A stretch of 64,000 nucleotides of DNA from Rugamonas rubra (GCF_900114705.1 NZ_FOTW01000011.1:1-64000), one strand, 5' to 3'; numbered from the stretch's first letter, positions 20,329-29,012 are shown. The notes: generated by a model not told the origin, from the sequence alone. Translations and numbers: made by a program.

Positions 20329-20389
20329 GGGGTCAGTGCCGACATTCGGACATTCACCGCGTGAATGTCCGAATGTCGGCACTGACCCC
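20329..20389. repeat. Perfect 29-bp palindromic repeat (GGGGTCAGTGCCGACATTCG type)
   Basis: The left arm 20329-20357 and right arm 20361-20389 are exact inverted copies with a 3-nt CGC loop. The same arm sequence recurs at 61955-62098. It ends in GGGGTCAG, the same outer octamer as the shorter palindromes at 25312, 29013 and 35711. It is intergenic, between hemS and the GyrI-like gene, and may also act as a transcriptional terminator. Confidence 0.85.
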
Positions 20390-20468
20390 GCTTGCTTCTG
20401 CTGGCGCGGAGGGGGGGTGGAATGTTGTTAGAATAGCAGTGGTGACACACTCAACATTCGGAGGGGTA

Positions 20469-21083
20469 GTGGAAAAGATCGACCTGAAAAAGGATTGGAA
20501 GCAGTTGTACCAGCCGTCGGCCAAGGCGGTGGCGGAGGTGGATGTGCCGCCCCTTCACTATCTGATGGTCGACGGCCAGGGCGACCCGAACACCACGCCG
20601 GCCTATGCCGAGGCGGTCGAGGCGCTGTTCTCGGTGGCCTACACGGCCAAGTTCATGCTCAAAAAAGGACCGCGGCAGATCGACTACGCGGTCATGCCGC
20701 TGGAGGGGCTGTGGTGGGCCGACGATATGGCGGCCTTCGAGACGAACGACCGCAGCCAGTGGCACTGGACCATGATGATCCTGCAGCCGGACTTCGTCGG
20801 CGCCGACATCATCGACGCGGCCATGGCCGAGGTGCACAAGAAGAAAGCCTTGCCCGGCTTGGAGCGCCTGCGTTTCGAGAGTTTTACGGAGGGCCACTGC
20901 GCGCAGCTGCTGCACGTCGGCCCGTTCAGCGAGGAGAAGCCGAACATCGACCGCCTGCACGCCTACATCGACGAGCGCGGCGGCCGGCGCGGCAAACACC
21001 ACGAAATCTATCTGAGCGATATCCGCCGCGCCGCGCCGGACAAGTGGAAGACCATCATTCGCCACCCCATGCAGGCCGGCTAG
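20469..21083 (+). CDS. GyrI-like small-molecule-binding domain protein
   Basis: A 204-residue single-domain protein of the GyrI/SHS2-like superfamily, whose members bind small molecules and include the effector domains of AraC-type regulators. Recognisable parts are DVPPLHYLMVDGQGDPNTTPAYAEAVEALFSVAYTAKFMLKK, the aromatic VMPLEGLWWADD, and the C-terminal VGPFSEEKPNIDRLHAYIDERGGRRGKHHEIYLSD. No DNA-binding domain is present. The start is a GTG with an excellent GGAGGGG 3 nt upstream; the open frame extends upstream through the 29-bp palindrome but has no coding support there. The ligand is unknown. Confidence 0.85.
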   Translation: MEKIDLKKDWKQLYQPSAKAVAEVDVPPLHYLMVDGQGDPNTTPAYAEAVEALFSVAYTAKFMLKKGPRQIDYAVMPLEGLWWADDMAAFETNDRSQWHWTMMILQPDFVGADIIDAAMAEVHKKKALPGLERLRFESFTEGHCAQLLHVGPFSEEKPNIDRLHAYIDERGGRRGKHHEIYLSDIRRAAPDKWKTIIRHPMQAG

Positions 21084-21107
21084 CCGGACTGCGCCGATGG
21101 CACATCA

Positions 21108-21127
21108 GGCGGCGCGTCCGCGCCGCC
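21108..21127. terminator. GC-rich hairpin between convergent genes
   Basis: A perfect 9-bp stem (GGCGGCGCG / CGCGCCGCC) with a 2-nt loop lies between the GyrI-like gene and glpQ, which converge. No T-run follows, so its role as a terminator is only inferred from position. Confidence 0.45.
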
Positions 21128-21149
21128 ATTCCCTCATTGCCTCTTTGCT

Positions 21150-22328
21150 TCAGCTGCCGATGGCGGCCCGGCCCAGCGCCGGGTCGTCGGTGAAGAAGCC
21201 GTCGATGCCGGTCGCCAGGTAACGCTTGATCTCGGCGATCGAGCCGATCTCGTTGCGCGCGTTGTCGCCGCCGCCGTCGCGGAAGTCGGCCGCCAGGAAG
21301 CGGTTCTCCGGACGGAAGGTCCACGGCTCGACGCGCAGGCCGGCCTTGTGGGCGTCCTCGACCAGCGCGGTCGGCCGGCCCAGCTTGCCGTTCTTGTCGA
21401 GCGGGATCAGCGCGCGCGTCGGCGGGGCGACCACGTCGGCGTAGGTGGCGATCTCGCGCAGGCCGGCCGGCGTGCACATCTGCTCGAAGGTCAGCGTGCC
21501 GCCGGCGGCCGCCACGTCGCTCGGCCGCAGCGGGCCGCCGACCACCAGTTGCATCAGGCGCAGGTTGGCGCGGCGGCCCAGCTTGCCGCGCATGTATTTC
21601 AAGTTGGCCACCTCGAACGATTGGATCTCGACCGGGTTGCGCCGGGTGTACTCGTGCGCCGCCAAGCTGGCGAGGAAGCGGTCCTCCAGCGCCAGGCCGA
21701 CGCCGGCGAAGTAGGTCGAGTGCTTGAGCTCGGGCACCAGGCCGATGGCGCGGCCCACGGTGGCGGACTCGGCCGCGACGAAGTCGATGATCTCCTCCCA
21801 GGTGGCGACCTGGAACATGCCGTTGTACTGGGCGCTGCCGGGACGCACCACCGGCAGGCGCTCGACGGCGCGCAGGGTCTTCAACTCGGCCAGCGTGAAG
21901 TCGTCGACGAACCAGCCCTCGTGGGTCTCGCCGTCGATGGTCTTCTTGGCGCGGCGGCTGGCGAACTCGGCGTGGCCGGCGACGTCGGTGGTCTCGGTCA
22001 GGTTGGCCTCGTGGCGCGCCACCAGCACGCCGTCCTTGGTGCTGACCAGGTCCGGCTCGATGTAGTCGGCGCCGTCGGCGATGGCCTTGGCGTAGGAGGC
22101 CAGCGTGTGCTCGGGACGCAGCGCGCTGGCGCCACGGTGGCCGAACACCAGCGGCCGCGCGGCGGCGGCCGCAGCCGCAGCCGGTGCCAGCGCAGCCTTG
22201 GCGGCGGCGGAGCCCGACGCGGCCGCCGCGAAGGCGCCCGGCGCCAGCAGCGCGGCGCCGCCGGCGACGGCTGCGGTGTGGATGAAACCGCGCCGCGACA
22301 AGCGGCCAGGCAGGATCAGTTTGCTCAT
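21150..22328 (-). CDS. glpQ: Glycerophosphodiester phosphodiesterase, Tat-exported
   Basis: A 392-residue periplasmic enzyme that hydrolyses glycerophosphodiesters to glycerol-3-phosphate and an alcohol. The N-terminus carries a twin-arginine signal (LSRRGFIHTAAVAGGAALLAPGAFAAA). The catalytic core is intact: VFGHRGASALRPEHTLASYAKAI with the HRG motif, DYIEPDLVSTKDGVLVARHE with the metal-binding E.D and catalytic His, and the C-terminal VEPWTFRPEN and GIDGFFTDDPALG. Its ATG overlaps the stop of the upstream TonB receptor by one base (TGATG), so both are co-translated. Pairing with a receptor suggests uptake and cleavage of an organophosphate substrate. Confidence 0.93.
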   Translation of the reverse strand: MSKLILPGRLSRRGFIHTAAVAGGAALLAPGAFAAAASGSAAAKAALAPAAAAAAAARPLVFGHRGASALRPEHTLASYAKAIADGADYIEPDLVSTKDGVLVARHEANLTETTDVAGHAEFASRRAKKTIDGETHEGWFVDDFTLAELKTLRAVERLPVVRPGSAQYNGMFQVATWEEIIDFVAAESATVGRAIGLVPELKHSTYFAGVGLALEDRFLASLAAHEYTRRNPVEIQSFEVANLKYMRGKLGRRANLRLMQLVVGGPLRPSDVAAAGGTLTFEQMCTPAGLREIATYADVVAPPTRALIPLDKNGKLGRPTALVEDAHKAGLRVEPWTFRPENRFLAADFRDGGGDNARNEIGSIAEIKRYLATGIDGFFTDDPALGRAAIGS

Positions 22329-24796
22329 CAGAAGTCCGCTGTGACGGTGAGGAAGCCCTGGCGCGGCGCGATAGGGAAGGTGTTGTAGGTCTTGTCGGCG
22401 GCGCCGACCACCACGTTCAGGCTGCCTTCGCGGTTCATCAGGTTGCTGACGTTGACGCGGTAGCGGGCGTTCTTGATGACGCCGCCGTTCATGAACGGCA
22501 GCTTGCCGGACACGCCCAGGCTGAGCAGGAAGTAGCTCGGCACGCTGAGGTCGTTGGTGTAGGTGGCGTAGCGCTTGCCGACGTAGTCGCCGATCAGTTG
22601 GAACTCGGTGTCGGCGAGGTTCAGCGTGGCGACGAACTTGTTCATCCATTCCGGGCTGCCCGGCACGTCCTTGCCTGCGGTGGGGACCACGCTCGCTCCG
22701 TTGCTGTAGTTGTCCGAGTATGTCGACCGATTGTACGACAGCGCGTCGTAGAACGAGAACATGCGGCCGAAGTGCAGCGTGCCGGACAGGTCGATGCCGT
22801 CGGTTTTCACACTACCGACGTTGGCCAGCACCGGGTTGCCGCCGATGATGGAGAGCAGCACCGGCGTCGGGCTGATCTGCAGCAGGCGGTCCTTGAAGTC
22901 GACGTGGTAGACGTTGACCTGGCCGTCGATGGCCGAGATCGGGCCGAACTCGACCTGGTGGTTGGAGCGCAGGCCCAGCTCGTAGGTGACCGAGGTTTCC
23001 GGCTTGGCGGTGGCCTTGAACAGGTCGAAGGCCGGCTGGCTGGCCAGGCTCCACGGCGAGGCGCCGCCGCCGCCGTAGGTGACGAACTGGCGCATGTTCT
23101 TTTGCACGTTGACGAACATTTGGTCGTGCGCGGTGATGTCCCAGCGCGCGCCGAGCTGCGGCAGGAACCATTTCTTGGTGGTGATGTCGCCCACCGGCAG
23201 GGCCAGCGAGCCGTTGGCGATGGCGCCCTTGGCCGGCTGCACGGGGAACTTGCCCTCGGCGAATTGCAGGCTGGACTTGAAGCCGGCCTGCAGCGACAGG
23301 TCGGGCCGCACGCGCCATTCGTCCTGCAGGTGGAACTGCACCACCTTGTTGTCGATCTCGCTGCCGTACTGGGTGATCAGCGGGTTGGTCGGACGGTCGT
23401 ATGGCGAGCTCGGCTTGTTGACGTCCAGCGCGTACCAGCGGCGGTAGGCCGACGAACGGTTGCGCTCGAGCCAGACGCCGGTCTGCAGTTGGTGGTCGCC
23501 GATCTCGGTGCGCAGGGTCGACAGCAGGCCGCCGCGCTTGATCTCGTACTCGGTGGTGCGGGTGGCATAGCCGGAGCCGCCGAACACCTGCTTCAGATTT
23601 TGGTTCGGGTAGTAGACGCCGAACAGGGCCGGCAGGCCGGCCACGCCGATCGGGCCGGCGACGACGCCGACGCCGTCGTCGTTGTGGTAGTAGATCTGGT
23701 TCGACCAGGTGGTCGACTCGCCCAGGTTGGCCTCGTACTTCAGGTAGCCCAGGTAGTCGGTGCGCTGCGCGTCGCTGTAGTAGTTGCGGTAGTTGTTGCC
23801 GTCGGCGGCAGGGGTGGCGCCGGTCGGCGACAAATACTTCAGCGCGGCGGCGAAGTCGGGGAACAGGAAGGGGCGGGTGTAGGGCGCGCTGGTCTCGTTG
23901 GCGACGTGGACGGTGCTGTCCTCGTTCGGCTCGATCTTGTCGGACCAGTTGAAGAAGGCGGTCAGCTTGCCGGCCGCGCTCTGGTTGACGAACTTGGCGT
24001 TGACCTGGTCGCCGCCCTGGCGGCCGGCGAAGTCCCAGGCGCGCGCCTCGTGGTGCAGCGCCGACAGGTAGGCGCGGCTGCCTTCGCCGAACACGCCGCT
24101 GTCGAAGCGGGCGAAGGTGCGCGAGGTCTTGTGGCTGCCCACGGTCTGCTGCAGCGTGGCGCCGCGCTGCATGGCCGGCTCGCTGGAGAAGGTCTCGATG
24201 GTGCCGCCCAGGTTGCTGGTCGAGGCGGTGGCCAGGTCGCCGGCACCTGACGACAGGATGACGTTGCCGACGTTCTCGCTGATCACGGCGCGCTGCGGCG
24301 ACAGGCCGTTGTAGTTGCCGTACTGCTGGTCGCCGAGCGGCACGCCGTCCATGGTGTAGCCGAGCTGCTGGCCGCTGAAGCCGTGCACGAACAGCGACAG
24401 GTTTTGTTCGTTGTTGCCCCACGGGTCGGCGGTCTGGAAGCTGACGCCGGGCAGGGTTTGCAGGGCCTTCAGCGGGTTGATGCCGGGCAGCATTTTCTGC
24501 ATGTCGCTCTTGCTCAGGGCCACCGAGGAGCGGCTCTTGCGGGTGGTGATCTCGACCTTGGTGATCGGACCGGCGACGGCGCCGGCCAGGTCGGCGTTGG
24601 CGCCGGCGTCGGCCGGGGCGGCTGCGGCGGCGCTGTCGGCGGCCGGGGACGCCATCTCGGCCACGGCGGCGGCGACGTTGGCCGCCATCGCCATCATGGG
24701 GAAGCTCAGCGCGGCCGCCATGCAGACGGAGGCGGCGGAGATGGCCTTGATGCCGGTGGAGGAGGGCGCGCGCGCCGTGGTCGAGTGCTTGTTCAT
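22328..24796 (-). CDS. TonB-dependent receptor in operon with glpQ
   Basis: An outer-membrane receptor of about 822 residues. The signal peptide (IKAISAASVCMAAALSFPMMAMAANV) is followed by a plug domain with KSDMQKMLPGINPLKALQTLPGVSFQTADPWGNN and FVHGFSGQQLGYTMDGVPLGDQQYG. The barrel ends with INREGSL-like NLMNREGSLNV and RQGFLTVTADF, closing in Phe. I use the ATG at 24794-24796, just before the signal sequence; the open frame extends to 24973 without support. It is encoded immediately upstream of glpQ with overlapping stop and start. The substrate is unknown; a glycerophosphodiester or related phosphorus compound is inferred from glpQ and from the repeats upstream. Confidence 0.85.
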   Translation of the reverse strand: MNKHSTTARAPSSTGIKAISAASVCMAAALSFPMMAMAANVAAAVAEMASPAADSAAAAAPADAGANADLAGAVAGPITKVEITTRKSRSSVALSKSDMQKMLPGINPLKALQTLPGVSFQTADPWGNNEQNLSLFVHGFSGQQLGYTMDGVPLGDQQYGNYNGLSPQRAVISENVGNVILSSGAGDLATASTSNLGGTIETFSSEPAMQRGATLQQTVGSHKTSRTFARFDSGVFGEGSRAYLSALHHEARAWDFAGRQGGDQVNAKFVNQSAAGKLTAFFNWSDKIEPNEDSTVHVANETSAPYTRPFLFPDFAAALKYLSPTGATPAADGNNYRNYYSDAQRTDYLGYLKYEANLGESTTWSNQIYYHNDDGVGVVAGPIGVAGLPALFGVYYPNQNLKQVFGGSGYATRTTEYEIKRGGLLSTLRTEIGDHQLQTGVWLERNRSSAYRRWYALDVNKPSSPYDRPTNPLITQYGSEIDNKVVQFHLQDEWRVRPDLSLQAGFKSSLQFAEGKFPVQPAKGAIANGSLALPVGDITTKKWFLPQLGARWDITAHDQMFVNVQKNMRQFVTYGGGGASPWSLASQPAFDLFKATAKPETSVTYELGLRSNHQVEFGPISAIDGQVNVYHVDFKDRLLQISPTPVLLSIIGGNPVLANVGSVKTDGIDLSGTLHFGRMFSFYDALSYNRSTYSDNYSNGASVVPTAGKDVPGSPEWMNKFVATLNLADTEFQLIGDYVGKRYATYTNDLSVPSYFLLSLGVSGKLPFMNGGVIKNARYRVNVSNLMNREGSLNVVVGAADKTYNTFPIAPRQGFLTVTADF

Positions 24797-24866
24797 GGGA
24801 TGGGCCTTGGATGACAGAGTTGTAACATGGGAGAAACTGCAACGTTGCGCATGGTAGGCCGGCCGT

Positions 24867-24905
24867 GTGACGGGGCGATGACGGGGCGATGACGTCTCGA
24901 TGACG
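24867..24905 (-). promoter_or_regulatory. Four 11-bp-spaced CGTCAT repeats, candidate PhoB-binding array
   Basis: Read toward the receptor gene, CGTCAT/C recurs four times at exactly 11-bp intervals (plus-strand positions 24867, 24878, 24889 and 24900 for TGACG units). PhoB half-sites are TGTCAT-like with 11-bp periodicity. The array lies about 70-110 bp upstream of the receptor start. The match is 5 of 6 bases per half-site, so this is a candidate only. Confidence 0.45.
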
Positions 24906-24978
24906 CGGCGGCGGCGGGGACTAGAGGAAGCGCTCGCTTTGCCGTTAGAATGGGGTTCCCAACCGAGGCCCATTTCCT

Positions 24979-25296
24979 ATGCGTAAGCTTTCCCTCCTGA
25001 TGTTGTTGGCGCTGGGCGCCTGCGCCAGCGTCGACCAGTACCCGTCGCCCGAGCTGGCGTCCTTTGTCAACGCGACGGTGCCGCTGGGCATGCCGAGCGA
25101 GCAGGCCCTGGTGCGCATGGAGGTGGAGGGTTTCGATTGCGACGGCCGGGCCGGCCTGCAACTGGTGACGTGCACGCGGCAGCAGTCGCGCGTGATGCGC
25201 GCGCCCTGCGTCGAGACGGTGCGCCTGACGCGCGGCGGCAAGGGCAAGAGCATCACGGCGCTGGACGTGGCGCCGAAGGTGTGCCCGCGCTGGTAG
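24979..25296 (+). CDS. Small putative lipoprotein, 105 aa
   Basis: The N-terminus MRKLSLLMLLALGACASVDQ has a lipobox (LGAC), so lipidation at Cys15 and anchoring in the outer or inner membrane is predicted; Ser at +3 favours the outer membrane. The mature part has four further Cys (FDCDG, VTCTR, APCVE, KVCPRW), likely forming disulfides in the periplasm. No named family is recognised. The gene is divergent from the TonB receptor/glpQ operon and convergent with hslO. A palindromic repeat follows it. Confidence 0.75.
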   Translation: MRKLSLLMLLALGACASVDQYPSPELASFVNATVPLGMPSEQALVRMEVEGFDCDGRAGLQLVTCTRQQSRVMRAPCVETVRLTRGGKGKSITALDVAPKVCPRW

Positions 25297-25311
25297 CCGC
25301 CGCTAATGCCG

Positions 25312-25338
25312 AGGGTCAGACCCTGAGGGTCTGACCCT
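25312..25338. repeat. Palindromic repeat of the GGGTCAGACCC type
   Basis: A near-perfect 27-bp palindrome (AGGGTCAGACCCT, one central unpaired base, then its complement) lies between two convergent genes. Related palindromes are at 29013 and 35711. Confidence 0.75.
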
Positions 25339-25364
25339 GGATTTGTTGGCGCTGGTGGTGGGAT

Positions 25365-26354
25365 TTAGTGCTTGACGTCGCCGAGCGGGATCAGCACCTC
25401 GGCCGGCACGTCGATGGCGAACAGCTGGGCGCAGTCGACCTTGTCGTACTCGTAGTGCTGGCCGCAGAAGTCGCAGTTGACGCCGACCGTGCCGAACTCG
25501 GCGAGCACGCCGTCGACCTCGGGCTGGCCCAGCATCTTCAACATGTTGCCGACCTTGTCGCGCGTGCAGCTGCAGTTGAACGAGGGGTGCAGCGGATCGA
25601 AGACGCGGATGGTCTCCTCCCAGAACAGGCGCTGCATCAGCACCTCGATGCCGGTCTCGAGCAGCTCCTGCTCCTTCAGCGTCGAGCCGAGGATGACGGC
25701 GCGGTTCCAGGTTTCCAGCGCCTCGTCCTGGCTCAGCGGCGCGGCCTCGGTCTTGCCGCCGTGGTAGGGCAGCTTTTGCAGCAGCAGGCCGCGCGAGACG
25801 CCGTCGTCGGCGGCCAACCACAGCTTGGTGTCGAGCTGTTCCGAGCGCAGCATGTAGTTCTCGATGACGGTGGCGACGTCGTCGCCGTCGAGCGGCACGA
25901 TGCCCTGGTAGGCTTGCTGGCCGGGCATCTTGTCGGCCGGGTCGAGGGTGATGATGAAGCGGCCCTTGCCGTTCACGTTGAGCATGGCGGGCAGCAGGGC
26001 GTCGTCGGCGATGACCGCTTCCGGGTCGAGCTTGGCGGTGGCGCGCAGGCGCAGCTCGCCGTCGCACTCGACCACCAGCAGGCGCACCGGACCGTCGCCG
26101 TGGATCTGCATGATGATCGAGCCGTTGAACTTCAGGTTGGCCGACAGCAGGGCGGCGGCGGCGACCATCTCGCCGAGCAGCTTCTTGACGGCGCGCGGGT
26201 AGTCCTGGTGGTGCGACAGCACCTCGCGCCAGGTGGCCGAGATGTCGACGAACTCGCCGCGCACGGCGGCGTTGTCGAAGATGAACTTCTGCAGGGTGTC
26301 GGCGTCGGCGCCAACGATCTGCGTCGTGGTCGGGTTGTCGGTGCTAGTGGTCAT
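25365..26354 (-). CDS. hslO: Redox-regulated chaperone Hsp33
   Basis: A 329-residue cytosolic holdase chaperone activated by oxidative unfolding. The N-terminal substrate-binding domain is recognisable (VRGEFVDISATWREVLSHHQDYPRAVKKLLGEMVAAAALLSANLKF, then GPVRLLVVECDGELRLRATAKL). The redox switch at the C-terminus has the canonical zinc-binding cysteines: CSC in FNCSCTRDKV and CDFC in VNCDFCGQHYEYDKVDC. Length is slightly above E. coli Hsp33 (292). It lies 5 bp after the gamma-carbonic anhydrase gene on the same strand, so the two form an operon. Confidence 0.96.
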   Translation of the reverse strand: MTTSTDNPTTTQIVGADADTLQKFIFDNAAVRGEFVDISATWREVLSHHQDYPRAVKKLLGEMVAAAALLSANLKFNGSIIMQIHGDGPVRLLVVECDGELRLRATAKLDPEAVIADDALLPAMLNVNGKGRFIITLDPADKMPGQQAYQGIVPLDGDDVATVIENYMLRSEQLDTKLWLAADDGVSRGLLLQKLPYHGGKTEAAPLSQDEALETWNRAVILGSTLKEQELLETGIEVLMQRLFWEETIRVFDPLHPSFNCSCTRDKVGNMLKMLGQPEVDGVLAEFGTVGVNCDFCGQHYEYDKVDCAQLFAIDVPAEVLIPLGDVKH

Positions 26355-26359
26355 GCTGA

Positions 26360-26884
26360 TTATCCAATCTTTTTGAGTTGCTTCTTGAACAGCTGGCCGC
26401 GCTGGACGTAGTTGTCCGCGTTGCCTTGTAGTTTGACGATTTCCTCTTCGCTCAGCAGGCGCACGGCCTTGGCCGGCGTGCCGATGATCAGGCTGTGGTC
26501 GGGGAACTGCTTGCCCTCGGTGACCAGGGCGCCGGCGCCGACCAGGCAGCCCTTGCCGATCACGGCGCCGTTCAGCACCACCGCCTGGATGCCGATCAGC
26601 GCGCCGTCGCCGACTGTGCAGCCGTGCAACATGGCCTGGTGGCCGATGGTGACGTTCTTGCCCACGGTCAGCGGATAGCCCATGTCGGTGTGCATCACCG
26701 TGCCCTCCTGCACATTGCTGTTCTCGCCGATGGTGATGCGCTCGTTGTCGCCACGGATGGTGGTGCCGAACCAGACCGAGGCGTTGGCGTGCACGGTGAC
26801 TTTACCGATCAGGTTGGCGCTGTCGGCGACGAAGGCGGATGCATCGATGTCGGGCGCGTTTTCGCCCAATTGGTAGATAGTCAT
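26360..26884 (-). CDS. Gamma-carbonic anhydrase family protein
   Basis: A 174-residue left-handed beta-helix protein built of hexapeptide repeats (for example IGKVTVHANASVWFGTTIRGDNERITIGENSNVQEGTVMHTDMGYPLTVGKNVTIGHQAMLHGCTVGDGALIGIQAVVLNGAVIGKGCLVGAGALVTEGK). The metal-ligand His positions expected for the family are present (MHTD, IGHQAMLHG). It resembles the YrdA/PaaY/CaiE group; some members hydrate CO2, others have lost activity or act as thioesterases, so the reaction is not certain. It is the first gene of a two-gene unit with hslO. Confidence 0.92.
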   Translation of the reverse strand: MTIYQLGENAPDIDASAFVADSANLIGKVTVHANASVWFGTTIRGDNERITIGENSNVQEGTVMHTDMGYPLTVGKNVTIGHQAMLHGCTVGDGALIGIQAVVLNGAVIGKGCLVGAGALVTEGKQFPDHSLIIGTPAKAVRLLSEEEIVKLQGNADNYVQRGQLFKKQLKKIG

Positions 26885-27109
26885 GGAGAGCCTTGGTAAA
26901 GTGCTGAGGGATGGCGCTATTTTACGCCCTGGCGGCCGTTGCCTGCCGAAAAGTCCGGCGCCTGGGGCGGGGGAGGGATGCGGGATCTATCTCTCCGGCA
27001 ATTTAAGAACGGTCGTGCTATTATCGTGTTTCTCGGCCAGCAATGAACCGATATTGCGCCGACGGCGCCAATTTCAAGCCAGCATTCCAGACTATCAAGG
27101 CAGCACGCC

Positions 27110-27997
27110 ATGCAGACTCCAACACCCTCCCGCTCCGAATTTCTCACCGTGCGCGGCCTGCGCACCCACGTCCGCCACTGGGGCCGCGAGGGCGCGCCCA
27201 AGCTGTTCATGGTGCACGGCTGGATGGACGTGGCCGCCTCCTTCCAGTTCGTGGTCGACTGCCTCAAGGGCGACTGGCACGTGATCGCGCCGGACTGGCG
27301 CGGCTTCGGCCTGAGCGAGCGCTCCGGCGCCGACACCTACTGGTTCCCCGACTACCTGGCCGACCTCGACGCCATCCTGCGCCACTACGCGCCGGACGGC
27401 GCCGTCAACCTGCTCGGCCACAGCATGGGCGGCAACGTGGTCAACCTGTACGCCGGCGTGCGGCCCGGGCGCATCCGCAAGCTGGTCAACCTGGAGGGCT
27501 TCGGCATGCGCGCCACCGCGCCGGAGCAGGCGCCGGCGCGCTACGCCAAGTGGCTCGACGAGTTGTGCACGCCGCCGCAGATGCGCGGCTACCCGAACGT
27601 GGGCGCCGTGGCGGCGCGGCTGCAGAAGACCAACCCGCGCCTGACCGACGCGCGCGCCGCCTTCCTGGCGCAGCACTGGTCGGCGCCGAACGCGGCCGGG
27701 CAGTGGGAGATCCTGGGCGACCCGGTGCACAAGCAGGCCGGGCCGTTGCTGTACCACATCGACGAGGTGCTGGCCTGCTGGAAGGCGATCACCGCGCCGG
27801 TGTTGTGGATCGAGGCCGAGGACACCAATATGTGGCAATGGATGGGGCCGAAGGCCGAGGCGCGCGTCGAGATCGACCGCCGCCTGGGCTGCCTGGCCGA
27901 CGTGCGCTGCCACATGATGGCCGACGCCGGCCACATGCTGCACCACGACCAGCCGGAGGAGCTGGCCCGCCTGCTGGAGGCGTTCCTGGCCGAGTGA
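27110..27997 (+). CDS. Alpha/beta hydrolase
   Basis: A 295-residue cytosolic hydrolase. The fold is clear: RTHVRHWGREGAPKLFMVHGWMDVAASFQFVVD with the HGW oxyanion region, DWRGFGLSE, the nucleophile elbow LLGHSMGGNVVNLYAG (GxSxG with Ser), and a C-terminal GHMLHHDQPEELARLLEAFL containing the catalytic His. The acid is likely in the VLWIEAEDTNMW segment. The substrate is unknown. The 225-bp upstream gap contains no gene. It precedes rnm by about 120 bp and is not obviously co-transcribed with it, since rnm has its own -10-like sequence. Confidence 0.92.
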   Translation: MQTPTPSRSEFLTVRGLRTHVRHWGREGAPKLFMVHGWMDVAASFQFVVDCLKGDWHVIAPDWRGFGLSERSGADTYWFPDYLADLDAILRHYAPDGAVNLLGHSMGGNVVNLYAGVRPGRIRKLVNLEGFGMRATAPEQAPARYAKWLDELCTPPQMRGYPNVGAVAARLQKTNPRLTDARAAFLAQHWSAPNAAGQWEILGDPVHKQAGPLLYHIDEVLACWKAITAPVLWIEAEDTNMWQWMGPKAEARVEIDRRLGCLADVRCHMMADAGHMLHHDQPEELARLLEAFLAE

Positions 27998-28072
27998 GGC
28001 CAGGGCCGAGCGCGGCGCGGCGGCGCCCGGCGCAATGTTGCGTCCGCTCCGGCTTAGCGCGTGCAAGCAGCG

Positions 28073-28078
28073 TACAAT
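28073..28078 (+). promoter_or_regulatory. Putative -10 element of rnm
   Basis: TACAAT at 28073-28078 lies 42 bp before the rnm ATG. No good -35 is visible at the expected distance, so confidence is modest. Confidence 0.4.
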
Positions 28079-28120
28079 GGAAGCTTCATTCCTGCCGTTG
28101 ATGTAAGGGTTCGTTTTTGT

Positions 28121-28954
28121 ATGTTAAAAGTTGATCTGCACTGCCATTCCACCGTGTCCGACGGGGTGCTGGCGCCGGCCGCCGTGGCGCAGCACGCGCG
28201 CAAGGCCGGCATCGACGTCTGGGCGCTGACCGACCATGACGAGGTGGGCGGCACCGCCGCCGCGCGCGCCGCCGCCATCGACCTGGGCATGCAGTTCGTT
28301 TCCGGCGTGGAAATTTCGATCACCTGGGCCAAGGAGACGGTGCACATCGTCGGCCTGCAGCTCGACGAGACCAACCCGGCCCTGTTGGCCGGCCTGGAGC
28401 GCACCCGCGCCGGCCGCGACAGCCGCGGCCGCGAGATCGCCCGCCAGTTGGCCGCCGTCGGCATCCCCGGCGCCTACGAGGGCGCGCTCAAGTATGTCGC
28501 CAACCCGGACCTGATGTCGCGCACCCACTTCGCCCGCTACCTGGTGGAAACCGGCGTGTGCGCCAACCTGCCCGAGGTGTTCCGCAAATACCTGACCGAG
28601 GGCAAGCCGGGCTACGTGCCGCACTGCTGGGCCAGCCTGGCGGACGCGGTCGGCTGGATCCGTGGCGCCGGCGGCATCGCCGTGGTCGCCCACCCGGGCC
28701 GCTACAAGTTCAGCCGCACCGCCGAGGGCGCGCTGTTCGACGAGTTCAAGCAGCTCGGCGGCACGGCCATCGAGGTGGTCACCGGCAGCCACACGCCGGA
28801 CCAGTACGCCGAATACGCCCACCTGGCCAACCAGTACGGCTTCCTCGCCTCGCGCGGCACCGACTTCCACGCCCCGGGCGAGTCGCGCGTCGACTTCGCC
28901 CTGCTGCCGGCGCTGCCGGCCAGCGTCAAGCCGGTCTGGCACGACTGGTTCTGA
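28121..28954 (+). CDS. rnm: PHP-domain 5'-3' exoribonuclease / 3',5'-nucleoside bisphosphate phosphatase (YciV/RNase AM)
   Basis: A 277-residue PHP-family phosphoesterase. The N-terminus LKVDLHCHSTVSDGVLAPAAVAQHA holds the first metal-binding HxH, followed by DVWALTDHDEVGG, a Glu site in SGVEISITW, VAHPGRYK and the final GTDFHAPGE. These are the standard PHP metal ligands. E. coli YciV (RNase AM) matures 5' ends of rRNA and degrades RNA fragments, and homologues hydrolyse pAp. The position upstream of a YciO-type gene and trpS parallels the E. coli yciV-yciO neighbourhood. I chose the ATG at 28121, right before the PHP motif. Confidence 0.9.
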   Translation: MLKVDLHCHSTVSDGVLAPAAVAQHARKAGIDVWALTDHDEVGGTAAARAAAIDLGMQFVSGVEISITWAKETVHIVGLQLDETNPALLAGLERTRAGRDSRGREIARQLAAVGIPGAYEGALKYVANPDLMSRTHFARYLVETGVCANLPEVFRKYLTEGKPGYVPHCWASLADAVGWIRGAGGIAVVAHPGRYKFSRTAEGALFDEFKQLGGTAIEVVTGSHTPDQYAEYAHLANQYGFLASRGTDFHAPGESRVDFALLPALPASVKPVWHDWF

Positions 28955-29012
28955 GCGGCCGACCTCGTCCGTTTTGCGTCTGTGATCGGGCGCTGCCCCC
29001 CAACCCTGAGGC

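Noticed and set aside
24811..24828. CTGTCAT half-site and weak second half, as a Pho box for the TonB receptor-glpQ operon
   Set aside because: It lies only 14 bp before the receptor ATG, leaving no room for a -10 and transcription start. The phased repeats at 24867-24905 are better placed.
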